Under the pieces are notes generated by a model that searched no databases, was not told the origin of the DNA, and saw only the letters and a list, made by a program, of their open reading frames with translations. From VRUE01 sp963817945 (lineage in GTDB: Bacteria; Actinomycetota; Thermoleophilia; Solirubrobacterales; 70-9), in NCBI GenBank assembly GCA_963817945.1, contig CAWFQH010000003.1, forward strand, positions 124,001 to 188,000: a stretch of DNA of 64,000 bases, written 5' to 3'. Position 1 is the first letter of the stretch, and each line of letters begins with the position of its first letter. Shown piece after piece: positions 32,073-40,145 of the stretch. Made by a program: the position numbers and the translations under genes.

Positions 32073-34430
32073 CTGCCAACCGAGGCTGATACCTGCCGGA
32101 CCTATGTAGTTCCGGGTCTATATGCCTCCGGATGGACCAACGCGCAGATCCGCGAGCAGGTCACGGTCACGCCTGGCAGGATCGTCGTCGCGGGCGGCGC
32201 AGTAAAACGCGGCTCGCGTAGGCGCCTCGACTACTTACTCTCTTATACCCGCGATAGGCCCTTGGCGGTCGTGGAGGCGAAAAGCGAGTATCGCCTCCCC
32301 GCCGATGGACTTCAGCAGGCCAAGAGTTATGCGGAGATGCTCGACCTGAGGTTCGCGTACAGCACGAACGGGCCAGGTATCGTCGAGCACGACTACACAA
32401 CCGGGCTTGACACCGAGCTCTTAGCTTATCCCTCTCCCGACGAGCTCTGGCGGCGCGACTGCGAAGCGCGCGGAGTGGACCCTGTGGACCCGCAGGTTCT
32501 GGCGCCCTATTTTCACGATACGGCGAAAGCGCTGCGCTACTACCAGGATGTCGCCATTCGGCGTGCCACGGAGGCGATCTCCGGGGGAGACGATCGGATC
32601 CTGCTCACGTTGGCGACCGGGACCGGCAAGACTCTCGTTGCCTTCCAGATCTGCTGGAGGCTCTGGACGAGCGGATGGAATCGAGCGCATGAGCCACGCA
32701 AGCCTCGAATCCTCTACCTGGCCGACCGCAACGTTCTGGTCGACGATCCAAAAGACAAGACGTTTGCACCGTTCGGCGACGCGAGGCACAAGATAATCGG
32801 CGGTGACGCCCGAAAGAGCCGGGAGATGTACTTCTCCACTTACCAGGCTATTGCGCGGGACGAGGCGCGACCCGGACTCTACCGTGAGTTCCCTCGCGAC
32901 TTCTTCGATCTCATCATCATCGACGAGTGTCACCGAGGCAGCGCTCGTGACGAGAGCAACTGGCGCGAGATCCTCGAATACTTCTCACCATCTGCCCAAA
33001 TCGGCATGACCGCCACTCCACTCCGCGACGATAACAGGGACACCTACCGCTACTTCGGGAATCCTATATATACCTACAGTCTGCGGCATGGCATCGATGA
33101 TGGGTTCCTCGCGCCATATCAAGTCCATCGCGTGGTAACCAGCGTGGACGCCGCGGGCTGGCGGCCGTCAAAAGGAACGCTCGATCGCTACGGTCGAGAG
33201 ATCCCTGATCAGGAGTACGGCACGAAGGACTTCGAGCGCTCACTCTCCCTTAAGGCTAGAACTGACGCCATAGCTAGGCACTTGACCCATTTCCTCGGGC
33301 GGACGGACCCCTTTGCTAAGACCATCGTCTTCTGTGCCGACCAGGAGCATGCCGAGGAGATGCGCCGGGCGCTGAACAATCACAGCGCATCGCTTGTCCG
33401 CCGATTCCCAGACTACGTGTGTCGTGTCACGGCCGACGAGGGTACGGTCGGTGCGGGCCATCTGAGCAGGTTTCAGGAGCTGGAGTCCGTCTCCCCGGTC
33501 ATCTTGACGACGTCGCAGTTGTTGACGACCGGAGTGGACGTACCCACTTGCAAGAACGTGGTGATCGCGAGGGTCGTCGGATCAATGACGGACTTCAAGC
33601 AGATCATTGGTCGTGGCACCCGAGTTCGAGAGGATTACGGCAAGCTCTATTTCAACATCATTGATTACACCGGCAGTGCCACGAGACTGTTTGCCGATTC
33701 CGAATTCGACGGTGATCCCACCCTTGTGAGTGAGGAGTTGATCGATGACGCAGGAGACATCATCGAGGAGACGGTGGCTGAGGACGAGTCGCAGGGGGAC
33801 GCAGAGAGCGGGGCAGAGGTCGTCCTTTTGGAGTTCAACGAGGACGGACCGCCCGAGCAGCGGAAATACTATTTCGATGGAGGAAGCATCGAGATCGCCG
33901 CTCAAGTCGTCTACGAGCTCGACTCAAAGGGTCGCCAGTTACGCGTCGTCAGCTACGAAGACTACGCCCGCGACAAGGTCAGAGCGCTTTATCGGTCTCC
34001 CGAGGCTCTTGAGAAAGACTGGACAGAACGTAAGCAGCGACGCTTGATACTCGATGCACTGGCGGAGCGCGGCATCGATATCGATCGTCTCGGTGAGATA
34101 GCCGGCGCCCCCGATGCCGATCCACTGGACCTTCTCTGCCACCTCGCCTTCAATGGGCCGCTGCGGACCAGGCGCGAAAGAGCAGATCGGCTCAGGGGCA
34201 ATAATGTCGGCTTCTTCCATCAGTATGCCCCCGAGGCCCGGGCGATACTCGAGGATCTCGTGAGCAACTACGCCGACCATGGACCCGACCAACTGCGACT
34301 TCCCGAGGCGCTGAAGATTCCTCCGGTATCAGATCGAGGGAATCCCAGCGAGATCGCGAGAATCTTCGGAGGGCCCAACGCCTTGCGACAGGCCGTCAAC
34401 GAGCTGGAAGAGCTGCTCTACGCGGCGTAG
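32073..34430 (+). CDS. hsdR: Type I restriction endonuclease, R subunit
   Basis: The motor/nuclease subunit of a type I restriction-modification complex, 785 residues. The N-terminal nuclease fold has RLDYLL (Asp 53) and VVEAK (Glu 68, Lys 70), a PD-(D/E)xK site. Walker A ATGTGKT is near residue 187 and DECH at 284–287. Motif III GMTATP and the motif VI region IIGRGTRVRED follow, as in EcoKI-like HsdR. The start is CTG at 32073: PTEADTCRTYVVP after it is the canonical family N-terminus, an AGAGGGG lies eight bases upstream, and an in-frame stop sits at 32034 with no ATG, GTG or TTG between. The TTG at 32262 would cut away most of the nuclease domain. Next is hsdM, two bases away. Confidence 0.93.
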   Translation: MPTEADTCRTYVVPGLYASGWTNAQIREQVTVTPGRIVVAGGAVKRGSRRRLDYLLSYTRDRPLAVVEAKSEYRLPADGLQQAKSYAEMLDLRFAYSTNGPGIVEHDYTTGLDTELLAYPSPDELWRRDCEARGVDPVDPQVLAPYFHDTAKALRYYQDVAIRRATEAISGGDDRILLTLATGTGKTLVAFQICWRLWTSGWNRAHEPRKPRILYLADRNVLVDDPKDKTFAPFGDARHKIIGGDARKSREMYFSTYQAIARDEARPGLYREFPRDFFDLIIIDECHRGSARDESNWREILEYFSPSAQIGMTATPLRDDNRDTYRYFGNPIYTYSLRHGIDDGFLAPYQVHRVVTSVDAAGWRPSKGTLDRYGREIPDQEYGTKDFERSLSLKARTDAIARHLTHFLGRTDPFAKTIVFCADQEHAEEMRRALNNHSASLVRRFPDYVCRVTADEGTVGAGHLSRFQELESVSPVILTTSQLLTTGVDVPTCKNVVIARVVGSMTDFKQIIGRGTRVREDYGKLYFNIIDYTGSATRLFADSEFDGDPTLVSEELIDDAGDIIEETVAEDESQGDAESGAEVVLLEFNEDGPPEQRKYYFDGGSIEIAAQVVYELDSKGRQLRVVSYEDYARDKVRALYRSPEALEKDWTERKQRRLILDALAERGIDIDRLGEIAGAPDADPLDLLCHLAFNGPLRTRRERADRLRGNNVGFFHQYAPEARAILEDLVSNYADHGPDQLRLPEALKIPPVSDRGNPSEIARIFGGPNALRQAVNELEELLYAA

Positions 34431-34432
34431 AC

Positions 34433-36025
34433 GTGGATCCGACTTTGCCAGCCCGCAAAAACTCAACGCCAAGGCCCGAAACGACGGCGCGACGATTGAG
34501 CAAAATCTTAAAAGCCTGCCGGAACATCATGCGCAAGGACAAGGGCCTCAGCGGCGACGTCGACCGTCTGCCAATGCTCACTTGGATCATGTTCCTGAAG
34601 TTTCTGGACGACATGGAGCGAATCCGCGCCGACGAGGCGGCGCTTGAAGGCAAACCGTTCCTTCCTTTAATCGCTTCCCCCTACCGATGGTCGGATTGGA
34701 ACTCGACGGGTGAAGAAGACGATCACTCCAGCCTCCACAACGCAATGACCGGCGACGCCCTGCTGGCGTTCATTAACCAGGACGAGGCCGTGCGCCCCGA
34801 CGGCACGCGAGGCCCGGGGCTGTTCGCCTACCTGAAGTCGTTGGGTGGCGCAGACGATCCTGATCGAGCCAACATAATCGCTGCGGTCTTCCGCGGCACC
34901 GCCAACCGAATGCAGTCTGGCTACATTCTGCGTGACGTACTCGACAAGGTTGCCGAAATACACTTCTCATCATCGGATGAGATACACACTCTGAGTCTCC
35001 TGTACGAGTCCTTGCTCAAAGAGATGCGGGATGCTGCGGGCGACTCGGGAGAGTTCTACACGCCCCGGCCCCTTATCCGAATGATTGTGAACGCGGTAGA
35101 TCCCCAGCCCGGCGAGGTGGTACTTGACCCGGCGGCCGGGACCGGAGGGTTTCTCGTCGAGGCCTTCGATTATCTGAAGCCCCAGGCGACGACCGTTAGG
35201 GACTTTACGGCCCTTCAGCAGATCGCCCTAAGAGGCATCGAGCCAAAGCCCCTTCCCTACCTTCTCTGCCAGATGAATCTCCTACTTCATGGCATCGAGT
35301 TCCCCCAAATCGATCCGCTCAATGCACTTCGTTTTAAGATAAGTGAGATAGGTGACAGCGAACGAGTAGACGTCATAGTCACCAATCCACCCTTCGGTGG
35401 TGAGGAGGAGAAGGGAATTCAGCGTAACTTTCCCGCCGACCGCCAAACTTCTGAGACGGCCCTTCTTTTCCTCCAGCTAATCATGCGCAAGCTCAAGAGG
35501 CCCGACCGCTCCGACGAGCTCGGGGGACGAGCGGGCGTCGTCGTGCCGAATGGAACGCTTTCGGGAGAGGGGGTGGCGGCGCGCGTTAAGGAAGAACTCT
35601 TAGGGAGCTTCAACCTGCACACGATCGTCCGGTTGCCCAACGGCGTGTTCGCCCCTTACACTCCGATCCCGACGAACGTCCTGTTCTTCGACCGGTCGGG
35701 TAGGACGACGGACACGTGGTACTACGAGCAGCCGTTACCTGATGACCGCAAGAACTACACCAAGACCAAACCGCTTCGGTATGAGGAATTCGCTGGACTT
35801 TTCGCCTGGTGGCAGGATCGGAAGGAAGCGGATCATGCCTGGAAGGTTCCTGTCACCACCTTCGAAGAGAATGGGTTCAATCTGGATCAAAAGAATCCCC
35901 GTGCGCCGGAACGGTTGGAGCATCTTCCGCCGGCGGAGCTTGTCGAATCCATACTCAAGAATGAGGCGGAGATCGCTAAGCTACTCGGCGAGGTCAAAGA
36001 GCTGCTGGGATCTCGGACCCGGTGA
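34433..36025 (+). CDS. hsdM: Type I restriction-modification DNA methyltransferase, M subunit
   Basis: An N6-adenine methyltransferase of 530 residues. The N-terminal helical HsdM_N domain (LSGDVDRLPMLTWIMFLKFLDDM) is followed by motif X near GEFYTPRPL, motif I LDPAAGTGGF (231–240) and motif IV NPPF (318–321), so the enzyme appears active. It protects host sites and, with HsdS, defines specificity. The start is GTG at 34433, two bases after the hsdR stop; the end overlaps hsdS by four bases (GTGA). Confidence 0.95.
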   Translation: MDPTLPARKNSTPRPETTARRLSKILKACRNIMRKDKGLSGDVDRLPMLTWIMFLKFLDDMERIRADEAALEGKPFLPLIASPYRWSDWNSTGEEDDHSSLHNAMTGDALLAFINQDEAVRPDGTRGPGLFAYLKSLGGADDPDRANIIAAVFRGTANRMQSGYILRDVLDKVAEIHFSSSDEIHTLSLLYESLLKEMRDAAGDSGEFYTPRPLIRMIVNAVDPQPGEVVLDPAAGTGGFLVEAFDYLKPQATTVRDFTALQQIALRGIEPKPLPYLLCQMNLLLHGIEFPQIDPLNALRFKISEIGDSERVDVIVTNPPFGGEEEKGIQRNFPADRQTSETALLFLQLIMRKLKRPDRSDELGGRAGVVVPNGTLSGEGVAARVKEELLGSFNLHTIVRLPNGVFAPYTPIPTNVLFFDRSGRTTDTWYYEQPLPDDRKNYTKTKPLRYEEFAGLFAWWQDRKEADHAWKVPVTTFEENGFNLDQKNPRAPERLEHLPPAELVESILKNEAEIAKLLGEVKELLGSRTR

Positions 36026-37317
36026 CACCCGCGCCAGAGAGTCTTCCACCCGGCTGGCGTTTAGCGCGATTCGATCAAGTTTTGGAGCGCGTTGAGCGCA
36101 AGTTCATAGTCGACGATACAACCGAGTACGCACGTGTTGGGGTGCGATGGTATGGGAACGGGGCGTTCGTAAGGGATCGAGTCTATGGCCTGGACATCGC
36201 GAGAAAGCAGCAATGGATCGTCCGCTCAGGTGACATCCTCTACAACAAGCTGTTCGCGTGGAAGGGGTCCTTCGCCGTCGCCGGAGATGAGGTTGACGGT
36301 CATATAGTCAGTGACAAGTTTCCTACGTTCACAATTGATTTGGAGCAGGTGGACCCGCGCTTCCTTGGCCTTTACTTTCGCTCAAGTCGGCTCGCGTTTC
36401 AGGCAGAGCGACTCTCAAAGGGTGCGGCAGCGATTAGCAAGTTGACGCTTAACCCGCCGCAGTTTTGGGAGCTGACTGTTCCACTGCCGCCGCTTGCCGA
36501 CCAAAGGCGACTATCAGCCCGATTCGCAGAGATCCTCAGATCCATCGAATTGTCCAAGGGTCTTCGAGTTCGGTCCGATTCTGAACTGTCGGCTCTTCAC
36601 TCCGGCGATGCCGAGAGACTCATCTGCGAAGCGGCTGCCGAGGTCCATCCCCTTGGAGACTTGATAGAGATAGCCGGTGGCGGAACTCCCCCGAAAACCA
36701 ATGCGACGTATTGGGAAGGGTCGGTTCCTTGGATCTCTCCTAAGGACATGAAGGTGCGGGAGATCTCGGATTCGATCGACCATATATCCAACCAAGCAAC
36801 TGAAGAGACCTCCGCCCGTCTGCACCAGCCAGGAACCGTACTCGTGGTCACCCGAGGAATGATTCTGGCCCACACTGTGCCGTCCGCAGTATTGTCAGTC
36901 CCGGCAGCGATCAATCAGGATATGAAGGCATTGACGCCGTCCTCTGCGTTGGACGCACAGTACTTATGCGAGGCACTCTGGGCGCTGAACGCCAGGCTTC
37001 TCCAGCTTGTCGAAAGATCAACGCACGACACTCGGAAACTCCAAACCGATGCGCTGCGTTCGTTTGAGCTGCCTCTGCCGCGGGAATCAGACCGGCCGAA
37101 GGTTGTGAAGGCACTCCAAGATCTAACCCGCCGGTACGAGCGGATCGCTCGGCTGCGGCAAGAAATACGGCTGTCTTTAGACGCATTGATTCCGTCTGTG
37201 GTCAACTCGATGTTCGACGACCCGTTCTATCCGGATCGACTTCTTGCTGAGGCAGATCGTGCGGGTCTCGATGATCTCCGGGTTCCGGAAACGGATCCGA
37301 TCTCACCTAGCGTGTAG
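36022..37317 (+). CDS. hsdS: Type I restriction-modification specificity subunit
   Basis: A 431-residue DNA-recognition subunit with two target recognition domains. The first half ends in FWELTVPLPPLADQRRLSARFAEI and the second in FELPLPRESDRPKVVKAL, each followed by the conserved helical spacer. TRD2 starts at PLGDLIEIAGGGTPPKTNATYW, a very typical beginning, with VPWISPKDM. The two-TRD architecture is complete, so a bipartite target is expected. The start is GTG at 36022, coupled to hsdM. The 229 bases after its stop are non-coding and lead to att copy 3. Confidence 0.93.
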   Translation: MTPAPESLPPGWRLARFDQVLERVERKFIVDDTTEYARVGVRWYGNGAFVRDRVYGLDIARKQQWIVRSGDILYNKLFAWKGSFAVAGDEVDGHIVSDKFPTFTIDLEQVDPRFLGLYFRSSRLAFQAERLSKGAAAISKLTLNPPQFWELTVPLPPLADQRRLSARFAEILRSIELSKGLRVRSDSELSALHSGDAERLICEAAAEVHPLGDLIEIAGGGTPPKTNATYWEGSVPWISPKDMKVREISDSIDHISNQATEETSARLHQPGTVLVVTRGMILAHTVPSAVLSVPAAINQDMKALTPSSALDAQYLCEALWALNARLLQLVERSTHDTRKLQTDALRSFELPLPRESDRPKVVKALQDLTRRYERIARLRQEIRLSLDALIPSVVNSMFDDPFYPDRLLAEADRAGLDDLRVPETDPISPSV

Positions 37318-37487
37318 CCCAAGCGCTTGGCGACGAGATCCCCGGCCCCTTGGCAGACTACTTAGGCCTAGATCTCCGGGTTCTAGAGGCCCGATCCGCC
37401 AGTGAGGCGTAGGGTCGATGCGCCCAAGCCCAACCATGCGGGCAGCCTAATCGCGAGCCGCTTGTTCCAGCCCTGGGTACCAATCCG

Positions 37488-37506
37488 TGTCGCACCTCAG
37501 TCACAT
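37488..37506 (+). repeat. Diverged 11-base-period repeat pair before att copy 3
   Basis: TGTCGCAC (37488) and AGTCACAT (37499) follow the GGTCRCAT pattern with two changes and end 40 bases before the att core, mirroring the pair at 31608–31626. Confidence 0.4.
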
Positions 37507-37546
37507 CGCCGCGGCAAACCCGCTCCGGATGCCAAGGAGTTTCAGC

Positions 37547-37592
37547 CTTTCAAAGCCGAAGGTCGCGAGGTCGATTCTCGTCGGGCGCATGG
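37547..37592 (+). repeat. Attachment-site direct repeat, copy 3
   Basis: A 46-base copy of the tRNA-Glu 3' end with one inserted A (CTTTCAAAG) and one T-to-G change in the T-loop region. It is the distal boundary of the tandem array. The flank to about 37640 matches the flank of copy 2. The gap up to 37765 contains no gene apart from the block at 37646–37705 shared with 30979–31038. Confidence 0.88.
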
Positions 37593-37765
37593 GGAGGAGT
37601 GCAGGCAGGCGCCGGCCATTCTTTTTGTGGAGCCAGATCTTCCTTTCAATCCGGAAACATTGCTCTCTAGGCTGATCGAAGCGACTCAATCGCCCCGGTT
37701 CAGCGCCGGTCCTCGGCGGACCGGACCTTCAGCCACTACTGCAGAGGCTTGGGCCTTTTGCTTGC

Positions 37766-40087
37766 TCACTCCGGGGTGAGGTCAGCGATCAGACTGGCTA
37801 GCTCGGAGTTGGTCAGCTGTTCTTCTGGCTGGCCTGCGAAGTGGTAAGTGACGAAGAGAAACTTGTCGGGTTCGCTGGGAGCTAGGTGCCGGTTGTAGTA
37901 GTACGCCGCGTATTCGTCAGTGCCGGAGACTGGGAGCATATGGATCAGGGGCAGTAGCTGGAGGGGGTTTTCTGCCAGGCCGGAAGCTGGTACGAGGTAG
38001 AGGCCGCGGGCGCGCATTGGGGCGGTGCTTTGCACCTTTCGCTGGGAAAAGATCTGGTGCGATCCCATCAGGCACCGGGCTTGGCCAAAGGTGAACAGGT
38101 TGTCGTCTTCCTGCTCTGATCCTCTGGGCTGTAGGAGGTGCACCTGGGCAAAGGGATGGGGGGTCTGCAGACGAAGTTCGTTGAGGGCTGCCTGCAGGCG
38201 AGCGAGTTGGGCTTCCACCCACTGCTCACCTTCGATCCCACCGTGGCTGCGCCTGTTGCGAACAGGACGTGCAGTGTCGAGGACGTCGAAGTAGTCGCCG
38301 GCGACGAGAGGGTCCGTGAACTCGGTCGCAAGGCTGCCGAAGAACGTGGCGTGGACCTCACCGGACTTGTCGTCCTCGAGGCGTCCGGCCATGCGCTTGG
38401 CCAGGGTGCTGCCGAGCGTGATCCACGTGTAGAAACTGGTGCGGCTGAAGATGGATCGCCCCGATTCGCCACTGCGTAGCTTCAGTCGGGCTTCCTGGTA
38501 GGTCTCCGCATCGCGTCGTGCAGCGCTGAGCAGGAGCGTCGCCATGAAGATCCCGTACGCCTCGAAGAAGTGTTGGAGGTGATCGAGTTTTTCCCGCGGT
38601 GACTGCACAGCCAGATACCTGCGCCCGATGCTGGCGAGTGGGAACGGCAACCGCTCGATCCAGTCGCCGACCGTCGGCGCTGCGGAAACCGCGTCATCGT
38701 CATCGGCGAAGGCTTTCCGGATGCGTTCTAGGAAACCCTGCGCCTCCGCAGTCAAGAGCTGTCCCGTATAGAGCCCGCTCTGAGTGTCTGCGACTTCGCC
38801 GGCGATCAGCTGAAGCTCCTGCCCGATATCGATCGCTTTGATCTGATCGTCAAGCGGGGGCAGCACGATCATCAGGCGGCCGAGGTCCTGCCGGCGAATG
38901 CGTTCGATGGCTGAGCCGGTGGCAAATGCCAAGCGGGCCGTCCGACCCAAAGGTTCGTTCAGCCATTTCGCCACCCACCGCGCATTCGCTCGTTTGGGAT
39001 CGAGATCGACGCGGGTGTACCCACGAGGCTTCTCCGGCGGGGCGATCAGCACTTTCGCCTGGGGAAACTCCGGCACGTAGACGCTGTTGCCGTTCCCGTT
39101 CTCGCTGTCGTCCTTCGCCGGCAGCTGCGTATAGGCGACCGCAATCTCCTTAAGGCTGACGAAGGGCATTCGCGACTTGCCGAGGCCGACGAGCAACTCG
39201 TGCTCTTTGATCAGTGCCCGCCAGCCGCGATAGAGCTTCGCCGGGTAGAGGTAGCCGAGCTGCAAGAACTCGCCGGGGCGCCGGTGGCTCATGTTCTCGA
39301 GCAGCCCGCCCGGATCGATGGTCGGATCGAGTCGTCCGACGAAGAGTCGGTCGAGCGGGTCGCCGTGGGTGATGACGAGGAGGCTCGTGGAGATCTGGCT
39401 TCGCGGTCGTAGCCCTCCCTCCACAGAGATCGCTGCCTCGACGCGCAGGCCGAGCTCCGCCAGAGCGGTCCGAGTGCGCTCGGCGTCAGCCCGGAAGAAA
39501 AACCCGTCGGAGACGAGGACAACGAGCGCTCCGCCGCGGGACACTTGACCACCCAGGTCGACCATCAGGGAGTTCGCGTACTCCCCGAGCCCTCGCCGGA
39601 TAGGGAAGGACTTCCCTCGGGCGCCTAACGGCGGCGTGGCCGCGATGAGATCGAACCGGCTGTCCAGCGAGCCGAGGGTCTCGAATGGCATCCCCACTCG
39701 CCAGTCGATAGCGGGCGCAACGGACCGGCCGGCTCGCTCGACCCATTCGTGCGGCGTCAGCGCGACCGCTCGGGCTTTGGGAAGGAACTCGGCAAGCGCC
39801 GCGATCGTCGTCGGTGACGTCGCGTACGCGTCGAGAACGCTCCCCGCTTCTCGCGCTGCAGCCAGCCGGCCGACGAACTCGGCGAGGAACGGCGGCGCTC
39901 CGCCAGGTGCGCGCATCCCGAGCAGCTCCAACGCCGCGCCGAGCTCGCGCCAGGCGGGCGGCCGACCCAGTTCGGCGAGGGCACCGCGGAGGCTTTCGGG
40001 GTCGGCCTCCGGGTTAGCCGCGACCCAGTTACGCAGGCTGCGCCATGCGTCATCGTCCGAAAAGGCTGCGTATGACTTCTTTCCCAT
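37766..40087 (-). CDS. Degenerate N6-methyltransferase/specificity-like defence protein
   Basis: A 773-residue protein. Residues about 85–250 follow the layout of N6-adenine methyltransferases, but motif I is unrecognisable (VLDAYATSPTTIAAL) and motif IV reads ATPPLG where NPPF/Y is usual, so catalysis is doubtful. Residues about 290–430 resemble an HsdS-like recognition region (LGRLMIVLPPLDDQIKAIDIG). The C-terminal third is helical and includes PVRNRRSHGG, with a HEPN-like R-x4-H spacing. It is divergent from the RecD-like helicase gene with 58 bases between the starts, suggesting one two-gene system. The ATG at 40087 is preferred over the GTG at 40093. Confidence 0.7.
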   Translation of the reverse strand: MGKKSYAAFSDDDAWRSLRNWVAANPEADPESLRGALAELGRPPAWRELGAALELLGMRAPGGAPPFLAEFVGRLAAAREAGSVLDAYATSPTTIAALAEFLPKARAVALTPHEWVERAGRSVAPAIDWRVGMPFETLGSLDSRFDLIAATPPLGARGKSFPIRRGLGEYANSLMVDLGGQVSRGGALVVLVSDGFFFRADAERTRTALAELGLRVEAAISVEGGLRPRSQISTSLLVITHGDPLDRLFVGRLDPTIDPGGLLENMSHRRPGEFLQLGYLYPAKLYRGWRALIKEHELLVGLGKSRMPFVSLKEIAVAYTQLPAKDDSENGNGNSVYVPEFPQAKVLIAPPEKPRGYTRVDLDPKRANARWVAKWLNEPLGRTARLAFATGSAIERIRRQDLGRLMIVLPPLDDQIKAIDIGQELQLIAGEVADTQSGLYTGQLLTAEAQGFLERIRKAFADDDDAVSAAPTVGDWIERLPFPLASIGRRYLAVQSPREKLDHLQHFFEAYGIFMATLLLSAARRDAETYQEARLKLRSGESGRSIFSRTSFYTWITLGSTLAKRMAGRLEDDKSGEVHATFFGSLATEFTDPLVAGDYFDVLDTARPVRNRRSHGGIEGEQWVEAQLARLQAALNELRLQTPHPFAQVHLLQPRGSEQEDDNLFTFGQARCLMGSHQIFSQRKVQSTAPMRARGLYLVPASGLAENPLQLLPLIHMLPVSGTDEYAAYYYNRHLAPSEPDKFLFVTYHFAGQPEEQLTNSELASLIADLTPE

Positions 40088-40145
40088 CACCACACTTCTA
40101 ACGTAGGCTTTTGCACGCGATTGTGACGGAGGCTAAGGAGGGCAG

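Larger units (their letters stand above)
31667..37592. mobile_element. Genomic island segment 3 (type I R-M cassette)
   Basis: Lies between the degenerate att copy and att copy 3 and contains a single operon, hsdR-hsdM-hsdS, with no integrase of its own. Such cassettes can be mobilised by a recombinase acting on the shared att sequences. Confidence 0.6.

Noticed and set aside
37547..37592. A third tRNA-Glu gene
   Set aside because: It has the 3' half only, with an inserted base in the anticodon loop.
18375..37592. CRISPR array or repeat-spacer structure from the recurring 45-base block
   Set aside because: The copies are kilobases apart, match the tRNA 3' end and lack regular spacers or cas genes.
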